From the IMG/VR virus record IMGVR_UViG_3300030522_000010, positions 1-37,281 of that record: a stretch of 37,281 bases of DNA. The stretch is one strand, 5' to 3'. The DNA is from a virus. Below are positions 13,596-20,148 of this stretch, piece after piece. The translations under genes and the position numbers were made by a program. The notes beneath the pieces were generated by a model, which was not told the origin of the DNA, did no database searches, and was given only the letters and a program-made list of their open reading frames with translations. How positions within the stretch are numbered: the first letter of the stretch is position 1; every line of letters starts with the position of its first letter.

Positions 13596-13653
13596 GTCAC
13601 GTGACAACAGTAATAATAACAAAGTTAGTGTTATGCAATAAAAAAGTTGGTGT
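13596..13653. promoter_or_regulatory. Divergent early/lysogeny control region with operators
   Basis: This AT-rich gap separates the Ner-like and repressor starts. It holds the palindrome GTCACGTGAC (13596-13605), an inverted repeat ATAACA-N7-TGTTAT (13616-13634) and a direct repeat AAAGTT[A/G]GTGT at 13621-13631 and 13643-13653, spaced 22 bp, that is about two helical turns. The second copy ends at the repressor start codon, a natural site for autorepression. A rightward promoter guess is TTGCCA (13588-13593), 17 bp, TAATAA (13611-13616). A leftward guess is TTGCAT, 17 bp, TATTAC on the - strand. Both promoter calls are weak. Confidence 0.65.
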
Positions 13654-14265
13654 ATGCCCAAACTATTTTGTGATCGCCTAAGAGAGTACCGCACTGCACG
13701 TGGATTAAGTCAGGCGGATATGGGCAAATTGTTAGGGGTCTCGGCCAACTATGTTGGGATGCTTGAGGGTGGTAGGGAGCCGGGAAATACCCTGACTATG
13801 TTGTTTGAGCGGCTCAGCAAGGACGAGTTAGATCTGGAAATGCCCTCACTTAGATTGAAAGAGGAGCCAGAAGAAAAACAAAGCATCCGTCGGGTCCCTA
13901 TGATCTCTTGGGCTCATGCCGGTGAAGCCGCCACTTATGAAGAATTGCCGTTGTCTTGGCAGTCCTTCGTTGCCACCACAAGCAAGGATGAAAAAGCGTT
14001 CGCAGTTAAAATCGATGGTGATTCGATGGAGCCAAAATTCTCCCATGGCGACATTGCTGTGGTCGAGCCAGGATCGCTGTTAAGAATTGGAAAGCCTGTC
14101 ATAGCGAAGCTAGCCAACGATGGAGTTGTTTTTCGGCTCTACTCTCTAGATCGTGAGGGGCATATCATTTTAACAGCCTATTCACCCGCGCATCCGCCGT
14201 TGGTGTTGACTAAAAAAGATGCTCAATGGATTTATTACGTGCCTCAGGTGATCAAAAACACATAG
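13654..14265 (+). CDS. LexA/CI-type S24 phage repressor
   Basis: A 203-residue repressor. The N-terminal HTH (residues ~6-60: LREYRTARGLSQADMGKLLG, then VSANYVGMLEGGREP) binds operators. The C-terminal S24 peptidase domain has the self-cleavage Ala89-Gly90 (WAHAGEA), nucleophile Ser124 in GDSMEPKF, and general base Lys152 in VIAKLAND. These three elements are complete, so RecA-stimulated autocleavage and SOS induction are expected from the family. It maintains lysogeny by repressing the divergent early operon and probably itself. The ATG directly follows an operator-like repeat, with no Shine-Dalgarno sequence. Confidence 0.92.
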   Translation: MPKLFCDRLREYRTARGLSQADMGKLLGVSANYVGMLEGGREPGNTLTMLFERLSKDELDLEMPSLRLKEEPEEKQSIRRVPMISWAHAGEAATYEELPLSWQSFVATTSKDEKAFAVKIDGDSMEPKFSHGDIAVVEPGSLLRIGKPVIAKLANDGVVFRLYSLDREGHIILTAYSPAHPPLVLTKKDAQWIYYVPQVIKNT

Positions 14266-14272
14266 GAGAAAA

Positions 14273-14968
14273 ATGAAAAAACTGCTGATGCTGGTTCTGA
14301 TTTTTTCGGCGGTGCTCGTTCGGGCCGAGGATAAAATTTCGTTCAAGACAAACGACGGGATTGAAATCAAAGATGGTACAGTTACAAAAGTTGAGCCGGA
14401 CGGTATTACCGTGATGCATTCCGCCGGCGCGGCGAAGTTTCTTTTTTCAAATCTTCCTTCAGACATTCAGTCGCGGTTTGGGTATAACTCGCAAAAGGAG
14501 GCTGAATATATCGCCCAGAGCGCGGTAAAAAAGAAGGCCCAGCAAGAGATGGAAGTAAAGGCTGCCACGCCTTCAATTGACCAACAGATTCAGGCATCGG
14601 CAATTAAAGCCGAAGTTAAGGTCTGGGTGCTCGCGGGAGATGGAGCGGTTTGTCGGGTTAGTAGAATTTATCGTGGCCAAATCAGAGTTTTGAAGGACAC
14701 GCTCGCAAATAAAATCCAAAACGATAAAGAATACGAAACCAAAACCGTTCTTTTGGTGGATGAAAACCGCGAATATCTTTTTGTTGTTGGACTCAAAGAT
14801 CCACAGGAGAACCAACTGTGGACTGGTGAACTTTACGCATGTGGAAAGGCGAAGTACGTGAACCCAAAATCTGGCGGTACATTTTCACGGGCGCGCTACG
14901 CAACCACTAAGGAGCTTGCGAAGAAATATTTGACCCAGGCAGAGACGACAACCTCGACTGCGAGGTAA
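14273..14968 (+). CDS. Secreted protein co-transcribed with the repressor
   Basis: A 231-residue protein with a signal peptide (MKKLLMLVLIFSAVLVRAED, cleavage near residue 18-19). Residues ~22-75 (ISFKTNDGIEIKDGTVTKVE, DGITVMHSAGAAKFLFSNLP, IQSRFGYN) match a short domain that I recall from many exported proteins of Verrucomicrobiota-like bacteria. The C-terminal half is a second domain with beta strands (AEVKVWVLAGDGAVCRV, KTVLLVDENREYLFVV). AGGAGA lies 5-6 bases before the ATG and only 7 bases separate it from the repressor, so it is probably expressed in lysogens: a lysogenic-conversion candidate. Confidence 0.75.
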   Translation: MKKLLMLVLIFSAVLVRAEDKISFKTNDGIEIKDGTVTKVEPDGITVMHSAGAAKFLFSNLPSDIQSRFGYNSQKEAEYIAQSAVKKKAQQEMEVKAATPSIDQQIQASAIKAEVKVWVLAGDGAVCRVSRIYRGQIRVLKDTLANKIQNDKEYETKTVLLVDENREYLFVVGLKDPQENQLWTGELYACGKAKYVNPKSGGTFSRARYATTKELAKKYLTQAETTTSTAR

Positions 14969-15027
14969 GGTCAAAGGGTCAATTTTTCTGCTTTTCGTTT
15001 CCCCGCCGGCAGTCTCCATTTAATTTC

Positions 15028-15059
15028 CCGCCAAAGATGGCTATAAAGCCAATGGGCGG
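15028..15059. terminator. Interrupted hairpin between lysogeny and lysis genes
   Basis: CCGCC (15028-15032) pairs with GGCGG (15055-15059) and inside it TGGCT (15038-15042) pairs with AGCCA (15047-15051). It lies in the 129-bp gap after the secreted-protein gene, where the lysogeny transcript should end and late transcription may begin. The T-rich stretch AATTTTTCTGCTTTT is upstream rather than downstream, so termination is only a guess. I see no convincing late promoter here. Confidence 0.3.
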
Positions 15060-15079
15060 CTAACGCTGTTTCCCATTTC

Positions 15080-15098
15080 TGGCGCACGCTGTGCGCCA
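15080..15098. promoter_or_regulatory. 8-bp hairpin abutting the lipoprotein start codon
   Basis: TGGCGCAC-GCT-GTGCGCCA is a perfect 8-bp stem whose last base is the A of the ATG at 15098. No ribosome site precedes the gene, so the structure would sit where the ribosome binds. It could be a translational control element, or a dyad binding site for a late regulator. Confidence 0.45.
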
Positions 15099-15415
15099 TG
15101 TTAACAAGAGTTTTCCTCGCTCTCGCGCTCTCCCTGCTTGTTGGCTGCGCGGCCAATACGACAACGAGCAAATACGACTTCACCGCCTCCGACGGAACGA
15201 AGGGATCGATTGAGATCCCGAAAGACATCCAGGCGGAGGGGCTCGATATCACCACGTCGACTGGCGCTCGGATCAAAGTCAGAAAACTGCGCGCGGTTGG
15301 GAACGTGGAGCAAACCAAAGCGGATTCCGAGAGGATCAAATCCAAAGGCGATGTCGCCGGGAAAATCTTTGAGGGCGCTGCGGAAGGTGCGGTCAAAGGA
15401 GCCAAGGGTTTCTGA
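15098..15415 (+). CDS. Small lipoprotein, first gene of the lysis cassette
   Basis: A 105-residue predicted lipoprotein. The signal peptide MLTRVFLALALSLLVGC has a lipobox LVGC (Cys17), then a polar region with beta strands (KYDFTASDGTKGSIEIPKDI) and a C-terminal Gly/Ala-rich helical stretch with repeats of the AEGAVKGAKG type. It could be an outer-membrane spanin subunit (Rz1-like) by position and lipidation, although Rz1 proteins are usually shorter and Pro-rich. The stop is followed 2 bases later by the hydrolase gene. Confidence 0.7.
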   Translation: MLTRVFLALALSLLVGCAANTTTSKYDFTASDGTKGSIEIPKDIQAEGLDITTSTGARIKVRKLRAVGNVEQTKADSERIKSKGDVAGKIFEGAAEGAVKGAKGF

Positions 15416-15417
15416 CG

Positions 15418-16038
15418 ATGGCCAAAACCCTTTACTTGTTCATCAACGGAATTCTGACCCGGCCGTCAGATCCGAAGGGATGGACCGATCGTGCCGTCAC
15501 CTACATCCAGGCGCGATGCGAATGCGGCAGCGCGGAAAAGTTTGAATATTTTTCCGGCGCGATGACCCGCCGCCTTTTCCAAAGCGGCCGGGTGGACATC
15601 GCCGCCGACATCGTCCGCAACTACATCGGGGATCATCGGATCGTATTGGTCGGCCACAGCAACGGCTGCGACATCATTTGCCGGCTGATTGAGCGATACG
15701 GCTTCATCATCAAGGAAGCACATCTTTTCGCGGCAGCGGCGGAAAAGGATTTTAACCGCAACGGCCTGAATGAAGCGCTCACCGATAACCGGCTTGGATT
15801 GGTTCACGTCTACACCAGCCGGGAAGATGACGTCCTCAAATACGGCGGCGGGTTGACCTGCGGCCTCTTCGGTTGGTGCGGCATGGGATATGGAACGCTC
15901 GGATACAGCGGACCGACCAATGTCCGGGATAAGACCCGCGTCTTTGTGCACCAAAACGACCGCATGAATCATGGGGATTGGTTCGCGGGAGAAAATTTTC
16001 TTTGGAGCATGCAATCCGTCACCCAGGGGAATTCCTGA
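15418..16038 (+). CDS. Alpha/beta hydrolase (esterase/lipase-like) in the lysis cassette
   Basis: A 206-residue alpha/beta-hydrolase. The nucleophile elbow is LVGHSNGCD (GxSxG, Ser81); the acid is probably Asp136 or Asp137 in SREDDVLKYG; the base is probably His185 in RMNHGDWF. An N-terminal strand YLFINGIL fits the fold. A Cys/Gly-rich loop (GGGLTCGLFGWCGMGYG) between acid and base could cap the active site. It has no signal peptide. It shares the stop-start TGATG with the holin candidate, so a role in lysis (membrane lipid or envelope ester cleavage, as LysB does in mycobacteriophages) is a reasonable inference, but the substrate is unknown. Confidence 0.75.
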   Translation: MAKTLYLFINGILTRPSDPKGWTDRAVTYIQARCECGSAEKFEYFSGAMTRRLFQSGRVDIAADIVRNYIGDHRIVLVGHSNGCDIICRLIERYGFIIKEAHLFAAAAEKDFNRNGLNEALTDNRLGLVHVYTSREDDVLKYGGGLTCGLFGWCGMGYGTLGYSGPTNVRDKTRVFVHQNDRMNHGDWFAGENFLWSMQSVTQGNS

Positions 16039-16226
16039 TGCGCCCCTCTGGAAATGCCGCGATCCTGGTCCTCGGCGCCTTGTTCTTAGTAGGCGTATTG
16101 ATCAGCCGTCTGTTCCTCAAGATGGGCTTGTGCCTTCCGGTCGCGCGGTGCGCGACGGTGGCGGTCCTTCTGCTCTTCATCGGTCTTTTACTGACCTGGT
16201 TGTTGAAACAGGGAGGCAAATCATGA
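16038..16226 (+). CDS. Holin candidate
   Basis: A 62-residue protein with two transmembrane helices (about 7-27 NAAILVLGALFLVGVLI and 37-57 CATVAVLLLFIGLLLTWLL) and a short basic C-terminus (KQGGKS). Start (TGATG at 16036-16040) and stop (ATGA at 16223-16226) overlap the hydrolase and endolysin genes. Size, topology and direct position upstream of an endolysin fit a class II holin. The longer open frame upstream, to 15978, was rejected because it overlaps the hydrolase. Confidence 0.75.
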   Translation: MRPSGNAAILVLGALFLVGVLISRLFLKMGLCLPVARCATVAVLLLFIGLLLTWLLKQGGKS

Positions 16227-16810
16227 GCGGCCGTGGATTGCGTCCTGGAGTCAATGGGGTCCGCTTCGCCCCCGGTGAAGAATTTCCATTACCGGCGAAA
16301 AATCCTTTGTCGGATCTGGCGCTTATTGCGGCACGGGATATTGGACTGGCGGAAAACCCCATTGGTTCCAATCGCGGCCGCGACATCCAGAAATATTTCG
16401 AGGCGGACAATCTGGTCATCGACGGAAAGACCGACGGATATCCCTGGTGTGCTGCGGCCGTCAGCTATTGGTTTCAGCTGTTTCTAAAAGGTCATCCGGA
16501 ATTTTCCATGACCAACGCGCCCCGAATTGCGCGTGCCTTTGACTTTGACGAAAAATGGGGCCCGGCCAACGGCTGCCTGATCTTCCGGCCCAATCAACAG
16601 CTCCATTTGATCCAGGCAGGGGACATCATCATTTGGGATTTTTCCCATGCGTCCATCGCGCAGAGCGCCAACCGCAGTTCGGTGACGACCACCGATGCCA
16701 ACTCCAACGATGAGGGCAAGCGGGAAGGCTTTGAAGTGTGCTGTTTAACCAGATCCCTGGAACGGGTTCGCAATGTGGTCCGACCTCTGCCGAACGCCGC
16801 CCGCGCTTAA
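16223..16810 (+). CDS. Endolysin (CHAP/NlpC-P60-type cysteine amidase/peptidase)
   Basis: A 195-residue papain-fold peptidoglycan hydrolase. Helix ALIAARDIGLAENPIGSNRG leads to GYPWCAAAVSYWF with nucleophile Cys76, and AGDIIIWDFSHASIAQS gives the base, His142, in the usual C-then-H order of CHAP domains. No signal peptide is present, as expected for a holin-released enzyme. GGGAGG lies 7 bases before the ATG at 16223, supporting this start; the frame open upstream to 15971 is a shadow of two other genes. Bond specificity cannot be read from the sequence. Confidence 0.82.
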   Translation: MSGRGLRPGVNGVRFAPGEEFPLPAKNPLSDLALIAARDIGLAENPIGSNRGRDIQKYFEADNLVIDGKTDGYPWCAAAVSYWFQLFLKGHPEFSMTNAPRIARAFDFDEKWGPANGCLIFRPNQQLHLIQAGDIIIWDFSHASIAQSANRSSVTTTDANSNDEGKREGFEVCCLTRSLERVRNVVRPLPNAARA

Positions 16811-16813
16811 TTT

Positions 16814-17200
16814 ATGTACCCAATTCTTTTCCAACTCCCCACAGCAGCGCCCACCGACATCGGGAAGTGGCTTGTCTGCGCGGCGGCTATTTTCCTGATC
16901 ATCAATCAGGTCATGCTTGTGATCGATCGGTTCCGTGGAAAAGAACCGATGCCCCCATATCATCAGCAGTTCGCCCCCAAGCGGGAAACGGACAAACGAT
17001 TCAAAGCCGTCCAGAAGCGGATTGAGGAGCTGAGCCGAAAGCAGCAGGAGAACTACGACAAGTTGATCGCGGCGGGTTCCCAACGGTCCAAGGACATTTT
17101 CGGACGGATCAACGACGTCAGCACATCGCTGGGCGATCGGATCGATCAGGTACCGAAGCAGGTCATCGATCTGCTTAGAAGCGCGAGGGATTTGAAATGA
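16814..17200 (+). CDS. Membrane/coiled-coil protein (DUF2730- or spanin-like)
   Basis: A 128-residue protein with an N-terminal transmembrane helix (about 17-38: GKWLVCAAAIFLIINQVMLV) and a long coiled coil (about 55-125: KRFKAVQKRIEELSRKQQEN and following). It occupies the place of Mu gp25 (DUF2730), between the endolysin and the small packaging genes. The topology (N-in, one helix, periplasmic coiled coil) is also that of an i-spanin (Rz). Paired with the lipoprotein at 15098 it might complete a spanin system. Confidence 0.65.
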   Translation: MYPILFQLPTAAPTDIGKWLVCAAAIFLIINQVMLVIDRFRGKEPMPPYHQQFAPKRETDKRFKAVQKRIEELSRKQQENYDKLIAAGSQRSKDIFGRINDVSTSLGDRIDQVPKQVIDLLRSARDLK

Positions 17201-17448
17201 GAGACCGCACCATCCGCCAAGGCATCTTGGAAATCCTCGAGCGCATCGAGCCCTACGCGCTTCCGGAAGCGCAACTGTATTTGGAAATCAATGGCCGCAT
17301 CCGCCCGCCCGTCGGCCAGGCGGAGTTTGATGACGCCATCAACTGGCTTTGCACCAACAAGCATATCGCGGTGATGGAGGACAACATCGATCCCCAGGTC
17401 AAGAAATGGCTGATCACGGAAACCGGAAAAACCCTGCTCCGGAAATGA
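17197..17448 (+). CDS. Small winged-helix-like protein
   Basis: An 83-residue protein (RDRTIRQGILEILERIEPYA, QAEFDDAINWLCTNKHIAVM, VKKWLITETGKTLL) with the look of a winged helix: helix, helix with FDDAINWL recognition and a K..WLITETG wing. Similar small HTH proteins precede the terminase genes of Mu-like phages (Mu gp26 region). It overlaps both neighbours by 4 bases. It may contribute to packaging recognition or regulation; unproven. Confidence 0.65.
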   Translation: MRDRTIRQGILEILERIEPYALPEAQLYLEINGRIRPPVGQAEFDDAINWLCTNKHIAVMEDNIDPQVKKWLITETGKTLLRK

Positions 17449-17603
17449 CCATGCCCAAAGCCTTTCAAAACCGGCCTTCCGCTGTGATGACTCGCCCGAG
17501 TTGTATACAAGAGATTGCAGCACCCCTGCAGGCCCGAATTTCCGCATCGGGCATTCCCGCCAAACCCCTGTTTTCAACCCTCCGGGGGCCCAAACATGAA
17601 TGA
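17445..17603 (+). CDS. 52-residue protein between overlapping starts
   Basis: A short frame (MTMPKAFQNRPSAVMTRPSC, then IQEIAAPLQARISASGIPA, ending in LRGPKHE). Its ATG overlaps the upstream stop (ATGA, 17445-17448) and its TGA overlaps the next ATG (17600-17603). That double coupling is the only strong support; the composition is neutral. No domain recognised. A second in-frame ATG is at 17451. Confidence 0.5.
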   Translation: MTMPKAFQNRPSAVMTRPSCIQEIAAPLQARISASGIPAKPLFSTLRGPKHE

Positions 17604-18097
17604 AAACACGCTCCGACTCCCTTTTTGCGAAGCTGAAACCGAAGGACCGGCGGCAGGTTTTGGATTGGCTGATCGTCGAATGCAAAGAACTGGAGTGGGT
17701 CCGTCAGCAGATCCAATCCAACCTCGGCATCCGCTGTTCCATTATGGCCGTTTCGCGGTTGTTGTCCTCGCATGCTGGGGAGTGGCGAATGGATCGTGCC
17801 AAGGAACGGGCGCAGGCCCGTCTGAATGCAGCGCCCCCGGATATGGATGCGCTGACCAGGCAGGGATTGGCGCAGCAGGAGTTCGAGTTGGCCTTTTCGG
17901 AACTCAGACCGAAGGAGCTGAATGCCATGATGCGCGTCCAGATCGCAAAGGACCGTCTGGCGCACGACAAGGAAAAGCTGTCGGCGGCGCTTCGCACCAA
18001 ACTGGAAGCCGGTTTGGAAGCTCTTTACCAGGAGATCAAGGACAATCCCGCCGCCCTCAAGCATTACGAGGATCTGAAGGCGACCATCAAAGCCTGA
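17600..18097 (+). CDS. DUF3486-like protein (Mu gp27), small terminase candidate
   Basis: A 165-residue protein. The N-terminal HTH-like part (LKPKDRRQVLDWLIVECKEL, then LGIRCSIMAVSRLLSSHAGEW) is followed by helices (DALTRQGLAQQEFELAF, LRTKLEAGLEALYQEIKDNP). DUF3486 proteins lie directly before the large terminase in Mu-like phages and behave as the small terminase, binding phage DNA to start packaging. The stop overlaps the TerL start (TGATG). Function by position and pattern. Confidence 0.75.
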   Translation: MKTRSDSLFAKLKPKDRRQVLDWLIVECKELEWVRQQIQSNLGIRCSIMAVSRLLSSHAGEWRMDRAKERAQARLNAAPPDMDALTRQGLAQQEFELAFSELRPKELNAMMRVQIAKDRLAHDKEKLSAALRTKLEAGLEALYQEIKDNPAALKHYEDLKATIKA

Positions 18098-20148
18098 TGA
18101 AACGCATTCCCCCTGACATACAAAACCGCCCCGCCGGAGGGCAGTCCAAAGCCGCTGCAGCGGCATCCGGCGCGCTTTCCATTCTGGACAAGAAACTCCA
18201 GGGCAAGGTCACGGTGGACCGTCCTTTTCGGAAATCCTTCGAGGATTTTCTAAATTCGGATGCCAGGGTCCCGATCGGCGGAGGTGAATACGGAAAATAT
18301 TCTTTCGAGGGTCGGGAAGCCATCCTGGAGATCGTCCGGATCATTGATCATGTCCTGGCCAACAAGGTGGAAGACGCCCAGTTGGCGATCGCCGGCGGCG
18401 CCCAATGGGGCAAGACCATCCTGGAACTCAACTTTGCGGCCTACGCGACGAGCCATCCCTTTTTCAATTTCGGGCTATTCCTCCCGGATAACGACCTGGT
18501 GGCGGGTGTCATCGATACCAAGTTCCGTCCGGATGTCATCGACCAGATTCCCTGGTTTTCGGAGATGGTGAAAGTCGGCAAGGCCGTCAACAAATCAGGC
18601 AAGGCCGTTGACCGAAAGGGAGCTTTTGTTGTCACGGATGGACATCGCCGAGCCAATGGCTTGGCCATCGGATTACAGAAGATTCCGACGACCTTCACCT
18701 TGGACATCGCGGCGATGGATGAGGTGGACGACATCCCGGAGAAAAACGCCAAGTTCGTCCGTGGTCGTCTGACATCATCCAAGCTGCGATTTATCCTGCG
18801 CATTGGCACTCAGCGTGTTCATGGGCGCGGGCAAGAGCAGGCGTGGAAGAACGGAAGCCAAGGCGTGCTGGAATTTCTGGGCGTCAATCCGGAGGAGGCA
18901 TTCCCGGGCATTGTTCGGTGCGCGGTTTCCAAAGTCCCGCGCCGCGATGATCCCAAGCTCACCTGGGCGGGAGACTTCCGCCGCGAAGGATCCGAGGAAG
19001 TCGTGGCCGTCCATCATCCGGACAATCTTTATTATCTGGCGCATCCGAAGACCGGCGAAGTGATGGATCGGAACCGGCCGGAATTGCGGCATCGCAGGCC
19101 GGAGAGGATCGAGGAAGATAATTATTCTGTCCGGGTATCCCAGCTTTCGATCGGCGCGATCGGGCTCCGGCAGATTATCGGGCAATTCCAGCTCGCGGTC
19201 AAAGATCCGGACGAAATGGTCGTCTTCCGTTGCGACGTGCTGGCGTTGCCTCAAAGCACGGCCCAGGCGCTGACTCCCGAGGTTATCGCACGGTCTCAGT
19301 CGGTTGATCCCTTTGAAATGAGGATGGCGCCGATCGAGGAGCGAACGGTCTTCGGAGGATTGGATACCGGCGATCGCTGCTATTTCTTTGCGCGGGAGCG
19401 TCAGACGGCGGCGCGTAAGCGGATGATCTATGCTGCCACGATTCCGGCAGGTGATCTGGTTCGCCGTGTGCCTGGTTTATTCGATCAGATGGGCATGCAG
19501 TGCCTCTTCATCGATCAGCGGCCACTTGTCAGCCAGGCGCGCACCATTGCGCTCATGGTCAATGGCCTGTCCGATCTTAAGGATTGGCCGCAGGATCCGG
19601 AAGAGAAGGATTTCATTTCGCTTCCAGGCGGCTTGGCCTGGACGGGTTCTCGCTGGACCGGGTTGCGCTGTGCCGTTGTTCGGTTCGACAAGAAAAATAT
19701 CGGCGCCGGCGTTGAACACGGGTTCGACCTTTTCGAGGAAGACGGGATCAAAAAGTTTGTCCCGCTGATCCGCTGCAATCGATATGAAACGATTGATCGC
19801 GCGGTTCGGGAATTTCTAACCCCGGCCGAAAGCATCGTGGATGTCGCGGATGGGAAAGTACGTGAGCTGCCCGCGATGTTACTTCCGCGCAAGAACAGCG
19901 GGAAGATCCTGGAAGAGGTCGAATCCCATCTGATCACCGGCAGCGAACGCGGAAAAGAGAAAGACGGCAATCTCGGGGATTACGTCGACCAGTGCGCGAA
20001 CCACTTTCTTTTGGCGGACGGCTACAGCGCCCTCGCCGAAAACGAAGGAAGCCGACCTTCCGTCGTCTCGGGTTTTTTCATGCCGAAATCTTTACCGCGT
20101 GGAGGCGGCCGTCAGGTGGACCGGCGTGACAGGAGCTGTGTGGCATGA
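18097..20148 (+). CDS. Terminase large subunit (Mu gp28-like)
   Basis: A 683-residue packaging motor. The N-terminal ATPase has Walker A GGAQWGKT (residues 100-107) and Walker B DIAAMDE (203-209, Asp208/Glu209). The C-terminal half should be the RNase H-like nuclease that cuts headful concatemers or, in transposable phages, integrated copies: candidate acidic positions lie in FGGLDTGDRCYFF and LFIDQRP. The ATG at 18097 overlaps the upstream stop. The same frame is open back to 17515, but that part overlays the DUF3486-like gene. Length is about 130 residues above Mu gp28. Confidence 0.88.
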   Translation: MKRIPPDIQNRPAGGQSKAAAAASGALSILDKKLQGKVTVDRPFRKSFEDFLNSDARVPIGGGEYGKYSFEGREAILEIVRIIDHVLANKVEDAQLAIAGGAQWGKTILELNFAAYATSHPFFNFGLFLPDNDLVAGVIDTKFRPDVIDQIPWFSEMVKVGKAVNKSGKAVDRKGAFVVTDGHRRANGLAIGLQKIPTTFTLDIAAMDEVDDIPEKNAKFVRGRLTSSKLRFILRIGTQRVHGRGQEQAWKNGSQGVLEFLGVNPEEAFPGIVRCAVSKVPRRDDPKLTWAGDFRREGSEEVVAVHHPDNLYYLAHPKTGEVMDRNRPELRHRRPERIEEDNYSVRVSQLSIGAIGLRQIIGQFQLAVKDPDEMVVFRCDVLALPQSTAQALTPEVIARSQSVDPFEMRMAPIEERTVFGGLDTGDRCYFFARERQTAARKRMIYAATIPAGDLVRRVPGLFDQMGMQCLFIDQRPLVSQARTIALMVNGLSDLKDWPQDPEEKDFISLPGGLAWTGSRWTGLRCAVVRFDKKNIGAGVEHGFDLFEEDGIKKFVPLIRCNRYETIDRAVREFLTPAESIVDVADGKVRELPAMLLPRKNSGKILEEVESHLITGSERGKEKDGNLGDYVDQCANHFLLADGYSALAENEGSRPSVVSGFFMPKSLPRGGGRQVDRRDRSCVA

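Noticed and set aside
17515-18096. 194-residue upstream extension of the large terminase frame
   Set aside because: It overlays the DUF3486-like gene in another frame and lacks protein character; the ATG at 18097 has the stop-start overlap.
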